A stretch of DNA of 64,000 nt from contig JADILM010000003.1 in assembly GCA_016617785.1 (NCBI GenBank), positions 434,001 through 498,000 on the forward strand, in the 5' to 3' direction. Position numbers and translations under genes: made by a program. Positions 38,623 to 51,497 of the stretch are shown here, one piece after another. Under the pieces are notes generated by a model that was given only the letters and a program-made list of their open reading frames with translations, ran no database searches and was not told the origin of the DNA. The DNA comes from Sporobolomyces roseus. Lineage: Eukaryota > Basidiomycota > Microbotryomycetes > Sporidiobolales > Sporidiobolaceae. Numbering within the stretch: the first letter of the stretch is position 1; each line of letters opens with the position of its first letter.

Positions 38623-40158
38623 CTAAAGTTTATTCTCCTCCGCATCCTTTGTCGTCAAAACTTCCTTGACTTGATCCGTTTCCTTTTCATTCTTCCATAC
38701 GGGTCTCTGCTAGCGCATTCGACAAACATCGAAGCTGTCAGTGGGAGATCTGTCCGAAAGAACGAGAGAATGAAGCGTACAGGTAATTCGTAACTGTCGA
38801 AATCGAGAACGAGGATTGTCAGCTTCGTTTGGAGGAGCGTAGTAAGGAAACAAGTTACGCGTCTAGAGTTCTCGCATACGTGATCCCACCTAGCCTTGAG
38901 ACAGGCTTGAGTTTGCCCGTATCGATCAAGAAGCTCTCTTGATCGACAATCTCCTCGTTGATGTGGAAATACTTGACTTTACCCAACACGACCGTCCCAG
39001 TCCTCTCGTTCTTATCATTCGTGATATCATACGAGTGCACTGTGACGCACCTCAGTCGGTCAGCTGGTGTTATCTGGAGTGAGGACGAGAGTTAGACGCA
39101 CTAAGGGTACATTCCATAGCAAAGTTCGATTCCTTAACTCGAGGAACCTTGATCGTTGTACTTTCGGCTTGTGTGAGACCCGAGAGAGGCCACTCGGATT
39201 GTCCCTTTGGTGCATCGATCGAGGTGTAATTGGCAGCCTCGAGGAAATGCTCAGAGATGCTAGATTACGAGCGAAAGGGATCAGCATCTTCTGCGACTTG
39301 CACGGGAATACACAAACTCGTAGAAGAGATGGAGAGGAACGAAAAGGGAGTGAAGGGGCGAGAAGAGCTTACATGTTGGTAGTGAACTCTTTCGTCGCAA
39401 GAATGTTTTCGCAAGTTCCTTTCAACTCGGTCGGTGAACTGAGTCGACGAAGGAAAGTTAAAGATGAGCACTGAGCTTCACGGTTTGACCGTCGACGAAG
39501 ACTGACGGGTGAGTGAAAGAGACCATCACGGTAGGAGGGCTGTTCGCGAACGAGAGAAAGATAGTCAGCATCTGTTCTCTGCCGTCGATCGCTTCTCTCC
39601 CCTCCAGCCTCAGAAGCTTGACTCACTCGTGTGCGACCATATTGAAGTACTATCTCACACTCAACTCGTCAGTCAATCATACCTCTGACACCTTCAAGTT
39701 CGCGAACTCACCGAGAAAGGAGCCAAGTTCCCTCTTCCCTCCTTGTCTTGACTCGCAACGAAAGCGATAGGTCTTGGGGTAACAGCCGAGATTAACATCT
39801 TGTACAATTTGCCCTTGTTCTCTACTTCATCAGGGTTGATCTCGAATGTTTGAGAGGGTGAGGCTCGAGGGAATGATGCACCAGTACCGACAGTCCATGT
39901 TGGGTTCGGGGTCTGCAGGGAAGATGAAGAGGGACGAGGGAGAGAGCGAGGATGAGTGAGTGGGGCAGATCAGGGAAAGGAGGGAGAGAGTGAAGCGTAC
40001 CTTGGTTTGCGCGAATGACTTGGATTGATCAAAGTCAGGTCGGGAAGCTTCTACCTATCCTCATGTAAGGTAGGCGAGCGAGTTCGGTCAACAAGTGAGT
40101 GGAGGTTTTCATTGAGAACTGGTTCACGCACTTGCTTGAAAGGAGGGTGATGCGACAT
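38623..40158 (-). CDS. Flavin reductase-like FMN-binding protein
   Basis: Member of the flavin reductase-like/DIM6-NTAB superfamily: a split-barrel FMN-binding fold. Spliced from 40158 (MSHHPPFKQ), the key blocks are NKGKLYKMLISAVTPRPIAF, VASQDKEGRGNLAPFSYFN, AHDPPTVMVSFTHPS, DTCENILATKEFTTNIISE, EWPLSGLTQAESTTIKVPRV, FAMECTLVHSYDI and GTVVLGKVKYFHIN. SAVTPRPIAFVAS and NLAPFSYFN are the FMN phosphate and isoalloxazine-contact segments of the family. After the fold a lysine-rich end finishes TTKDAEENKL. About 310 residues with five or six introns. Substrate cannot be read from sequence; fungal relatives are annotated as uncharacterised flavoproteins. It is not in an obvious gene cluster. Confidence 0.82.
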
Positions 40159-41407
<1,249 letters not shown>

Positions 41408-42783
41408 GGTTGCTAAACAATTATAAGTAGCGAGTAGAGGGTGATTAGTTCCTTGCGAGATGTAAGGGAGAATCGGACTGCGACCTGAGATATATCTCCA
41501 CCTCCTCTCTGAACGCCTCTCTGACCCGTTTTAACCAGTTCTAACCCTTCTATAACCCTACCGAGCCCCTCTGTACACTCCCCTAAACCCTGTGAACGAG
41601 TCACACAAATCTGCCTCTCAATTCGAGTCCCTTTCAACCTCGTCTCCTGCCCCTCTGATTGCCCTAATGATCCCAGTCTTTCGCTTGAGTAATTTGTGCA
41701 TAGCTTACCTACTGATTGAGTGCGTAGTCGAGGGTCAAGGAGGTGTAGTTGAATCGATTGGTGAAGTGAGGAAGGAGTGAATTAGAATTAAAGGGAAAGA
41801 ATCAGTTCAACTTGGTCAGCTTGTCCAGGATCGTGAAGGGTACAGGGGATGAGGTATGAGTGGGCTTACGTTTGAAGTCTCGTGAGGAGGATTGGGCCTG
41901 AGGGAGAAGGGGAATAGCTTTGTCGCTGCCTCTGATCTTGCGCTTTGAAATTTTCCCTCTCTCTCTCCCTTTCTCCTACTCTAGCTCTCTCTCTTCTCTT
42001 CCACTCTCACCACTTATTTCTCATCAACATATACAGCTCAGGCCAATCCAGCGAATATCAGAATCATCAGCTCGCTCAGGTTCAGTCCAGCACAACTACA
42101 AACTCTCCTTCAACTCCTTCATCACCTCGTTCGACACCATTCGCTCCCCCTTCCCTCCCACGTATACATAACAATACTCTATATCACACACACACACAAA
42201 TGATGATCCAAATTACTACAAAATTTACTTATCTACATTATCAGAATTTCTCTTGTCATTCGTTTACCTTCGGGTAAGCGGATGGTGAGGTTGCTGAGAC
42301 CGATGGACACTGAATAAAAGATGATATAGAGTACATGTTAACGTATACGTGGGATCACCTGGAGAACCCGAGTGAAAATTCGACCTTCGACTACCCTTTC
42401 GACTCTCGACTATCAGCACACACGCGACGCCGACGAAGGCTTCAAGAACCGGCAGTGAAATGTGATGGCTGTGTGAACGAAAGCAAGCTTGCGGAGGCAA
42501 ACGAGACGTAATCAAGCTGATGGGAACGCTTTAGAGTCTCGCGATTCCGCTTCGGACGGATTTTGCCCTTGCAAGACCGCTCTCTAGTTGCTGGCTTATG
42601 CTGCTACCGTATGGCTCAGTACGTCTAGTACAGCTTCAACTCTTTCAAACTGCTCTCGCTCGAATCCCGGCCTTGTTCCCATCACCCAATTTCTTTCGCT
42701 CTCCATATCTCGCATTTCGTAGCTTTCTTATTCGAAACAAATGCAGTGTAATACAATCTAAACATATCTCCTTACTTGAGCGG
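41408..42783. other. Gene-free stretch, RPS18 upstream
   Basis: About 1.4 kb without a supportable gene. It probably holds the RPS18 promoter and leader, including a candidate 5' UTR intron, and the 3' flank of the MLRQ-like gene. Pyrimidine-rich tracts occur at 41950-42010. A (CA)7 microsatellite sits at 42185-42198. The frames present are low-complexity Ser/Leu-rich and antisense-like. Confidence 0.45.
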
Positions 42784-43187
42784 CTACCAGATCCCCTGTT
42801 TGACCCTCTCCTCCTCCCACGGTTCCTTCCCCTCTTCCTGATACCTTTCAGGCAACAACCTGAGTTCTCCCGGGACATGCACGAGTCGACTATATCCATG
42901 GTATAATCCGAAGCAGGTCATGCTTGAAGCGAGGAAGATCAAGGGGTACGCTTCAACGGGTACGAATTTCTTCATCCACTAGCGAACGAGCACGAAGATG
43001 GTCAGTAAACCGAAGCGAGTCAGGGGAGATGGGAGATGCGTACTTGAACAGGTGTGTAGTGGTGTGATGGAGAGGGCTTGGGAGATGTAGAGTGCATAGT
43101 AGTTGTCGATGCGAAACGTTTCGTTGGAGTGCGAAGAGGGATTTGTCGACGAAGCGTCGATTGGGTTGATCGAAGTAAGTTGTTCAT
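42784..43187 (-). CDS. Small mitochondrial membrane protein, MLRQ/NDUFA4 (B12D)-like
   Basis: Two exons. Exon 1 (start 43187) encodes a basic presequence, MNNLLRSTQSTLRRQIPLRT followed by PTKRFASTTT. Exon 2 gives WMKKFVPVEAYPLIFLASSM and CFGLYHGYSRLVHVPGELRL. The pattern 'VPVEAYPL, one membrane helix, then PGELR' fits the B12D/MLRQ family (NDUFA4-like subunits of respiratory complex I or IV). The tail RYQEEGKEPWEEERVKQGIW ends at 42784. About 110 residues. First of three consecutive small proteins of similar build on this strand. Confidence 0.65.
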
Positions 43188-43659
43188 GTTCAAGTCTGTC
43201 CATTGTCAAGCAATGATCAGTAAAGCAAGAGCAGGTGTAGTAGAAGACATCAAGACTGACTTGAGAGGAGGAGTATTGTGCGAAGAATGTAAGTTCAGTG
43301 AGAGAAAAGGAAAGCAAAAGCAAGAGGCAAACCAAGCTGATACTTTATACCCAATGTCGAAGCATGTCAGAGAAGGAGGATGTCAAGAGACGAGCGGAGA
43401 TGGATAGAGAGGTACAAAGTAGTCGTGCGAAGGGTCGAGAAGCGAGATTCTTGCGAAACGAAAACTTCCGATCTGGTCATTGGAAGTTCAGCAGAGCTCG
43501 ATAGGCCGAATGATAATCTCCGCGCTCTTGTGAGAAGCGAAGGAAACTCGACTTCCTTCGCAAGCTATAATTTTTGGATGCGAACTGAGTTTTGCATTGA
43601 CGATTGGGAAGAGTTATACACAATAAAAGGGGGTATGAGAGAAAGGTACTGCTAGGTAT

Positions 43660-44251
43660 CTATTTGCCGATAGCCTCCTTGAGCTCCTTGGATTGAGGAA
43701 CTCCATCGCGAGGTCGTTCATGCTGCAGAATCGGGGTAGAGAAAGTCAGGAAATTCCATTCTACGTACGCTGAGCCAGGCAAAGGGAGCAGCTGAAGGGG
43801 AACAGGATGACTCACTGAGTTGTCTTTCATGTCTAAACGAAGGAGGAAGAGAGGGTTAGCGAAAACGAAGGACGTCAACGAAACGACGATAAAACCTACT
43901 GTAGTTGACGAAAGCACCGATTGCGAGAATACTCATCGTTCCGAAAGCAGCGAATACAGGTGAAATACCTAGGAATTGACCCCTACAGAAAGAAGGGGAA
44001 TTGAACGAAGTGGGGGAGAGGAGGAGAGCAACGAAGTCAATTTCTGGACAGTGCTCGAGGGTGTAAGAGAGATAGACTTACTTGCGTTGCTTCCATGCAG
44101 TATCTTTCGTCTTCATATCTCTTGGATCCTTCTGACCAGGGAAAGGAGCGGAATGAGGAGAAGGATTAGGTTCACTCGCAGGAACTGCTAGTCGACGAGG
44201 AGTGGTGGAAAGAGCACGGCGAGCGATTTGAACAGAGTTGCGGGCGAACAT
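43660..44251 (-). CDS. Small mitochondrial single-pass membrane protein, unrecognised
   Basis: The start at 44251 gives a clear matrix-targeting presequence, MFARNSVQIARRALSTTPRR. A Pro/Ser-rich and basic linker (PFPGQKDPRDMKTKDTAWKQ) follows, then one membrane helix around GISPVFAAFGTMSILAIGAF, then NYNMKDNSHERPRDGVPQSK and a short charged end. Four exons joined in frame by introns at about 44082-43983, 43899-43836 and 43817-43725. About 105 residues. No family is recognised. The build resembles small respiratory-chain accessory subunits, but the inference rests on layout only. Confidence 0.6.
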
Positions 44252-44626
44252 GATTGATCGAAAGTTGTCGTTTGAGTGAAAGGAGCGGGAGGAAGCAAGC
44301 AGCAAATTTCGACCGGACAAATTATTGAACTTACGATCGATTTCTGAATTCGATTGCCACCGTCATAGTTAACCCTTTTTTCACAATTTGTTCGACGTTC
44401 CTCGACGGCTTCACAACGATACAGTACCGCGGAACTGGCAAGCTGTGAAGAGCTTGTGAGCGCGCCGGCCAAAAACAAGATTCGTATATTTTCGACACCT
44501 TCGCAGATAGAACTCTGTCAGATCCAGTTCAGCTAGTCTCACCCGTCATAGGATACCGTTCGATAGATAACGTAGACTATATACATTGGTCAAGCGATTG
44601 CTGCGTGAGGCTGACGAAGAGCGAAT

Positions 44627-45266
44627 CTACTTTTTCTCCTCTTTCTTCTCCTTCTTTCCCTCTTTCGCATTATCCGGCATCGCTAGAACCTTTTCCAGCT
44701 TGTCGTCGTTCTCTACTCCATGACGAGTGTGAATCTATAGTCAGAAAGCAAATCAGCGAGTGATACGAGACGAAAAGATGAGTCTGACTCTGCGAAAGAC
44801 TCACTTCGGGATCATATAAAAGGTTCTTGACCAAGAAGCCAGTCGCGACGGTAGCGATAGTCGCAATGAATGCGATGAGAGGTGTGACTTCGAGACCTGT
44901 GTGAAGTTGAGTGCGAGGTGAGGAAGAAATCGAAAATTCATCAGCAATTCGCCTTTCCTTCGAAAGCCTGATCTCAGCTCACCGATATTCTTCCTAGCGA
45001 AGAAAGGAGTTGGTTTTGGAGCGGTATGAGGAACGGTAGGGTGAGAAGTTGAAGTAGTTTTCGAAGGTTTCGACTCCGATTCGATCCCAGCACCCGAAGC
45101 GTAGCAGCGGCTGTTGCGAGCTTATCGTGAGCTCTCGTAAGCTCTTGTGGAAAGGAAGAGGGATTGCTCACACTGCTGAGAAAGCGCTCGGCATGCGGGG
45201 GTGAACTGAAGCGAGAGGGCGAGCAGCAAGCGCTGAGGGGAGGCGTAGAGCAATCTGAGGAATCAT
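44627..45266 (-). CDS. Small mitochondrial single-pass membrane protein, unrecognised
   Basis: The start at 45266 (MIPQIALRLPSALAARPLAS) gives an Arg/Ala-rich presequence; an intron at about 45174-45114 joins AFSAV to RCYASGAGIESESKPSK. A Thr/Pro linker leads to FFARKNIGLEVTPLIAFIAT with a single helix (IATVATGFLVKNL). The end reads YDPEIHTRHGVENDDKLEKV and a lysine-rich tail (KEGKKEKKEEKK) at 44627. About 130 residues, four exons, all joins in frame. The helix flanks (TPLIAF ... DPE) are loosely reminiscent of the MLRQ-like protein two genes downstream, but too short to argue homology. Confidence 0.6.
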
Positions 45267-45675
45267 CTTGAAGCTCTTGTACTGGGGAGCAAGAGCAGGG
45301 AGGCGAGAAGTTGTGTGAAGAAGTAAGGGAGAGAAAGAGCGACTTCAGAAACGTCACGGTCTTCGAACTTATTCGGACTTGAAGGGGTCAAGTTTCGCAA
45401 AGTCGATGCAGATTCGAGGAAAAGGATCACAGAGTTGCAAAGGGACAATGTTGAAACACAACACAGGACGACGGAAAATTGTCGCAGGTTTGTTCGAAGA
45501 GGTCGAATCGCAGTCGTTGACGAACGCCTAAGCTCGTCGACATTGCAAGGTGAGCAGACTGACAACCGTGACAACGTTGACTCGGTCGGAGCAGTAAGCT
45601 TGCGATCCACTTGATGAGTACCTCCACTCTTGCCTCGTTTCTCTCGCATCAACTCGACTTCGAGCGTCCTTCGAC

Positions 45676-47069
45676 TCACTCATCTTCGTCTGTCTCAAAC
45701 TCCGTCTCCCATCCCTCCTCCTCCTCGTTCTCGTTCGCCCCTTGGTCCTCCGCGCCCCTTAACAGCTCTTCCAGACTCCTCAACGCCGACCTATCTTTGG
45801 CCTGCTGTTCATCTAAAGCGTAGAACTCCTCTGCTATTTGCGCCGCTTCCAACGTCGTCCCCTTCACCTCAATTTCCAACTCTTGAGCCCTTTCCAACAA
45901 TTCCTCGCAGTCCTCCTCCTCGAAAAAAGTGTACCATTCCGCAAATTCCCAAGAATCGTCCGCTTTCGTTGGGTTGCCTCGTTTCGCAGAGAGGTGGTTG
46001 ATCTCGAGTGTCCGTAGTGTTTGATCTTCTCGAGGAATGAGGAGGTAATCTCGGATGCACCACCAAGAGACGTGAGTATCGGGCCCGAAGGTGATGTGTC
46101 GAAGGGGAAGTGTCGCGAGAGATTGATAAATTTCGCGAGCAAAGTTGCAAGCTCTGCCTTTGAAAGTGATCTCCTCGAGACTTGTGAGTCGAGCGATACC
46201 CGTTTCGAATTCGGAGGGACTGATAGTGCCGCAGGTGTCGAGAATGAGTTTCTTCACGAGCTGCGGTCGTCGGATCGCATCGAGCATGGCTGGGATTGCG
46301 TAGGGACTCCAGTCGTCCTCTTCACATTCTCCGATCAGAATGAATTCGGTCGGCGAGCATCGGTTGAGGAGTCCTTCGTAGTTTGGAATCCGATTAAACG
46401 ATCCAGCGAGCTTCAAGCTCTTGAGGGCTGCCAGTCGGAGAGGAGGAGGAGGGTGCGGTAGTGTTGGTTCAATCCATACCGAGATGTGGAAGAGAGCGAG
46501 ATGAACGAGCTTTCGGTATGAAGCGAGGTGGTCGAGGAAGATAGCGGGAAATCGGTGAGGAGATTCGAATTGTGGAGGATCAGTGACATGGAAATAAAGT
46601 TCTTCGAGCTGAGGAGCGAATGGGTGAGAGAGTCGTATGAAGCTTTGGCAGAGGTGGAGCGAGCCTTTGAGAACCAGCTTGCGGAAATTCGTGAGGGATT
46701 CGAGGCGGGTGACCAATTTATCCCGCTCTTCCGTTTCATCAGGGTTTCGAATGAAGCCAGTGGCGTGGATGTCGAGCTCCTCGATGAGTGCTAGGTTGGA
46801 AGGGTCGTGACGAAAGTCGAGGAAGCGTGCGAGGAGGAGTCGGGAGGAGATTCGGATGGATTTGTAGATAGAATCAAGGTAGAATGGAAGGAAACGGCGA
46901 GAGATCAGAGGGAACGGCGTTCCAGAATCCTCGAGCATCCATCTATCGACGATAGGCTGTACCAGCTCGTTTGGGAGGCGAGAGAAGTGGTCGACCTGTG
47001 AGAGAGGGAGAACGAGTCAGCTACAACGTGGAGAAGTGATAGGACACGAATATCGGTCCTTGGGTCCAT
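45676..47069 (-). CDS. F-box protein with leucine-rich-repeat-like body
   Basis: Probable SCF substrate adaptor. A short first exon MDPRTDIR (start 47069) joins, through an intron with the unusual donor GTCCTA, to VDHFSRLPNELVQPIVDRW, an F-box core. Next, PFPLISRRFLPFYLDSIYKS matches the 'loser-position' segment of F-box proteins in this window. The body has leucine-rich strands such as LEELYFHVTD, RLAALKSLKLAGSFN and LVKKLILDTCG spaced like degenerate LRRs. The C-terminus is strongly acidic (ENEEEEGWETEFETDEDE). About 430 residues, mostly one exon. It is head-to-head with the next F-box gene (163 bp). The start exon is the weakest part. Confidence 0.72.
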
Positions 47070-47232
47070 TCTCCATTGATCTACGAATACTCTGGGTTCT
47101 TCGAAGTGATCGAAAGTGAGTAGATTGAGACCAAAGTTGACAGAATTTCCGCTTCATCTCTTTGCTCTTCTCCAAACACTACACTCACTCGTGAAGACTC
47201 TGAAACAGCTCGAACAGAACAAGAGATCGAGT

Positions 47233-48685
47233 ATGAGTACTCCTGTATGTCCTCTACTACTCTCCACCTTCTCGCTGAGCTGACAGCTCTTTCAACTTCC
47301 TGTAGTCCTCTCGCATCGACTACCTCTCTCGCTTGCCCAACGAACTCCTCTACCAGATCTACGAGGAGAATTATCGAGACTGGAATTGGGAGCAGAAGAC
47401 GCCTGAGTGGAGTCATCCGAAAACCCTCATTGCGCCCCTTTCGAAACGGCTTCTCGACGTTCAGCACCGACAGTTGTACAAGAGCATCGATCTGGTCGGC
47501 TCTCGATCCCTCTACAGCCTAGCTCGTCTACTCGAAACGATTAGTAACCGACCTGAACTCGGGACCTTTGTCCAATCCTTCACGATTTATGTTGATTCGA
47601 GACCGTTGATTGACGAGGGTGAACAACGAATCCGTGACCGGCTCGCCCAAGGTGGACTGAGGACGTTCTTCAGTCTCCTCCCGAAGCTCAAGAGCGTGAA
47701 GGTATGGGGCCGAACCGCTGGTGGACTCGGAGGACTCGTCGAAGCCCTCGGATCCGACAATCTTTCGCCATCCTGTACCTATCTCTCACTGTTCCTTCCA
47801 ATCGACTGTCTCAACAGAGTTCACTTCCTCTCCTCCTATCTTCAACGCCTCAGACTGTCTGGCTACAATTCGTCTCCTGATGATAAGCAGCTTCTCACCC
47901 CTCATCCCCTTCATGTTCCGATTCCTACGTTCCCCTTCACCGACCTTTCGCGTCTTGTCGCTTACAATCCTAGAAACGACTTATCAACCTGGACTTCCTT
48001 CATTGCTCGTTGTCCAGGACTCATCGACGTCGAACTCTGGGGAAATAGTGATCAAACAAGTTACTCCTCTCTGATCGAAGCGATACCTGTCGCCGCCCCC
48101 GTCACATCTCTCATAATCTCCGTATACAACTTCCTCGATGCCTCCGATCCTAACTCCCTCGGCGCCATCAACATCTCTCGACTTTCCAGCCTCAGAACGC
48201 TCGAATTCGTAGGACAAGGAGATTACTCACTTACGCTCCTTTCAGCTCTACACAACCCGCACCTCGAGAAGATCGCTGTCAGGTATGTTTGGGGAGCGTT
48301 CGTCTCCTCTTCGGCCCTCCTCGAATTCGTCTCGTCTCTACCTCCCCATCACTCGCTTCGCCAGATCGATCTCGATGTTGGTCCCTGTTCAACTGGACGA
48401 CGAGCAGCAGAAGTTGATTTCGACGAACTCTGCGGAAACTGCTCACTGGCTGAATCCTCCGTTACGACGGCCACGATTGAAGGCTTGAACGGATGGAGTC
48501 CTATCCGGTTCCCCCATGGTTTACATGCCGAACAGCTTGTTCAACTTCGACAGGTCGGGCTCAAGAAAGGCGTGGAATGTGGTGGAACTGCTTTCGTCGC
48601 GATGGAGCTCCAGGAAGAATACAGGAAGGAAGTCATCGAATTCGAGAGGATGTGGAACGAGTGGAAAGTGGCGAACCCTCGATGA
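47233..48685 (+). CDS. F-box protein with leucine-rich-repeat-like body
   Basis: A four-codon exon MSTP (47233) joins across an intron (donor GTATGT, branch GAGCTGAC, acceptor CTGTAG) to SSRIDYLSRLPNELLYQIYE, a good F-box. PLSKRLLDVQHRQLYKSIDL follows, then a long body with degenerate leucine-rich repeats (LRTFFSLLPKLKSVKVWG, SLRTLEFVGQGDYSLTLLSA). About 455 residues in two exons. The C-terminus EYRKEVIEFERMWNEWKVAN is close in pattern to the end of the broken F-box gene at 54.7-56.1 kb (LSQLWQEWKKN), so these are relatives. Substrate unknown. Confidence 0.82.
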
Positions 48686-49102
48686 TCGAGGATACGGCAG
48701 CCAAGTATGAGGGGGAGAATTGGGCCGAAGGGAAGATATCTGGACGCTTGATACGAAGAATTCTTCGAACGAGATCGAAATCGATTTTTACTTTACGACG
48801 TTTTTTGTACTCTCTGGTTTGTCTGAAACCTTTTGCGAGGCGTGTGAGACGAAGAGTATGCATAGGAGAGTAATGAGACAAGTAGCAACAAAAAAGAAGA
48901 AGAGAGAAAGTCGAAGTGAGAGGGATGTAAAAAAAGATATCTAACGAGACAGGGTGAGAGTGAGGCCGAAAGAGGGCAGTAAAAGAGAGAAGAGAATCTA
49001 TAGTGAGAACGTTTCACGTGACCAGCAACGAGGCGGAGAGGGTGATTGAGGTGATTGGAAGAAAGGGAAGTGTGAGGGAAGGGAAGGGATCGAGAGAGGG
49101 CT
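48686..49102. other. Intergenic, convergent 3' ends
   Basis: This 417 bp lies between the F-box gene and the PTC7-like gene, which end toward each other. It is purine-rich on the + strand with short A runs. No gene is supported. Confidence 0.4.
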
Positions 49103-51052
49103 TTACGCTACATCTCTTCGATTCGGACTAGCTTCTAATTCCCCTACCACCCCAATCAAACATGTCACATCGCTGTACGTCACAACTAACAACTCGATCA
49201 GTTCTTATTCACGAAAGAAATGAGATCAAGTGAAAACAGTGCAAACGTACTCTTTCTTCCCACCCGCGTAATACAGACCCTCCTCTACCGCTCTGTTCTG
49301 AAATGGACTAGCTACAGCTCTCGGATCATCATAAACTGATTTCGCCCTATAACACAAACTCTCCGAAACCAACTGAGGCGAGAACTTGTTGAGGGTGTAA
49401 CGAGAGGGTGAGGAGGCGTTTGAAGGGTTTGTCGTAGGAGCTTGAGGAGTAGAATTGGTGGAAACGAATCGAAGGATCTCTTCGAGTAGATCATCCGAGA
49501 ATACGTTGTCGACTAATCCATCTGACGCCAACAAAACTGTGCAATTCCATTCCTTTCCATCAGTCTCGTTGGGAGAGATGACGATGGAGTGGAGAAAGAA
49601 CGCACCGATATCATTCTTTTGTACCTTGATCATGAACCTCTGAGCGTCCTTCGAAGGAGTATCCTTCGAGTTGGTCCCGGCTTGGAAAGGGAAATTGAAA
49701 GAATGTTGTTGTTCCTCGGATCTGAAAATGTAATCGTTATCCCTGATGACACAACAATAACAGTCCCCGAGGTTTGCGAGGTGGAGTTCATCGTTTCGGA
49801 GAACGGCGAGTAATGCGGTAGAGGAACCGATTATACCCTGTTCCAGTGGAAATAGAGTCAGTGAGAAAAGGAGGGGAGAGGAGAGGAGAGTACTTACTTC
49901 GTCCTTTGATTCGCGAAGACATTTCTCGAATGCTCGTTGCATTACTTCGACTGGATCGACTTGATAATATTGTAGGAAGAGTTCATCATCGATATTTTCA
50001 TATCTTGCGAGTTCAGCACTGCAATCTGTAGCGCAATCAATCCCCAACACGTCAGCCCTCCTTCATAACTCGGGAGCGTGAAAGGCTTGATTGGGCTTAC
50101 GATGCATGAATTTCCTTGCCCATCTCGCAGGATTCGCCCCTGCATGTCCTGACCAACCCCCGACCCCATCCGCAACTCCCAAACTATCACTCCTCAAGAA
50201 ATACGCATCTTCTCCTACACTGACACTCAAAGCATGTTCTCCATCTTCTTCCAAAGTTCCCTCTAGTAACTTTTCTTTCCCCTTTCTCGTATGTTTCTGA
50301 GTGTTCTTCGGTATCCCGTATGCTCCGTTTCGGAACACTAGGTTGCCTCGGAAGGGAGTTGAGAGGGAGGAGGAACCGAAGAATGATGGAAGTGCGTGAG
50401 GGGGTAAACGGGAAGAAGAGTTTGAGGATGAAGGCGAGAGGAGTGAAGCGCCGGGTGGATTAGATTGACTTGTGCTAGATGATGAAGTGGAGGAAGTTGA
50501 GAGAGGGTGAGAGGTGGGAGCGTGGGGAGGAGTCGGAGACAAGAGTAAGTCGGCTGAATGCGGGGAGTGGGAATCACTCGAAGGGGCAGTCGATAATGAA
50601 GAGTGATGTTTTCCGGGAGTTGGAGAGTGGGATGGAGAATGATTTGGGACACCAGATGCAGGGGAAGGGATTGAGGGAGAGTGGGAAGAGGAAGAGTGAG
50701 AGGGAGAGGGAGCATGTCGAGATTGAGTTGGACTGGTCGAGAAACGGTGTACGTTCGAAGGGGATCTATCATTCGTAGTTCTACTCGTCGTAGTAGTAAA
50801 GTTGAATGAAGGAGGAGGAGTTGAATGAGTTGATCTCAGAGGATGATGGTGACAAGTTGAACTCGAAGTTGTTGATTGTGGTCTCCTCTGCCTGACTACT
50901 ACGCATGCACCTCTGGTAGGGTGTGATACATATCTTCTTATAGCGTCTGTCGAGTTGAGTGTCGAGGATGAATGAGTCGATTGAGCGGCGTGTCTTGAAA
51001 GTTGAGAGAAAGTGAGGGAAGAAGGTAACAAGTGTTTCGGTGATTTACTCAT
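49103..51052 (-). CDS. PTC7: PP2C-type protein phosphatase, Ptc7-like, mitochondrial
   Basis: Mg/Mn-dependent Ser/Thr phosphatase; the Ptc7 group acts in mitochondria, notably on coenzyme Q biosynthesis. The N-terminus (about 240 residues) is a Ser/Thr/Pro/His-rich low-complexity region, much longer than in yeast Ptc7. The catalytic domain starts around VSVGEDAYFLRSDSLGVADG with VGGWSGHAGANPARWARKF; DGVGGW is the Ptc7 group's metal-binding motif. Next come IGSSTALLAVLRNDELHLAN, LGDCYCCVIRD, FPFQAGTNS, VLLASDGLVDNVFSDDLLEE, and the last strand AGGKKDDVTCLIGVVGEL, joined across an intron (GA|CGAT) with the metal Asp pair. The end is ASPNRRDVA at 49103. About 600 residues. Divergent from the sulfate permease. 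Confidence 0.88.
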
Positions 51053-51497
51053 CTAGTCGCTAGTGCCAATTCTCTATCCTGTAGTGATGTACTGCTGGTG
51101 ATTCGACGAGGGAGAGAAGAGAGAAGAGGATAGACGAGCTTGGCTTGAATGGAACTGACAGGGGGCGTTGGGGCGAGTTGTATGGGTCGTAATCGATTGT
51201 TGTTGGTGTATCCGAGTGGTTGGTGATTAATTAGAGTGAACGGGTGAGTTGGAAGAGATCCCGAAACTGTCCCGTCGATTTCATCTCGCTCGAAAGAGAC
51301 AACAACCTTCGAGCGCTCTCTCCCACACCTCTCACTTCGGTTCACTCAATAGCTCACCAGATATAGATATCGCTTATTGCTCACTTCAACCTCGGAATAG
51401 GTCGTTTCAAGCAGTCGCTGCAATTTCCTCGTTCCCTCAACATCGAACTTAGTTCCCCCTCGTCATCCCGCCTCAGCCCCTCGAAGCGACTCTACAA
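51053..51497. other. Divergent promoter region, PTC7 / sulfate permease
   Basis: This 445 bp separates two divergent starts. A pyrimidine-rich stretch precedes the permease ATG. No gene is supported. Confidence 0.4.

Noticed and set aside
42185..42198. A (CA)7 microsatellite
   Set aside because: Short, common and not linked to any gene feature; mentioned only in the intergenic entry.
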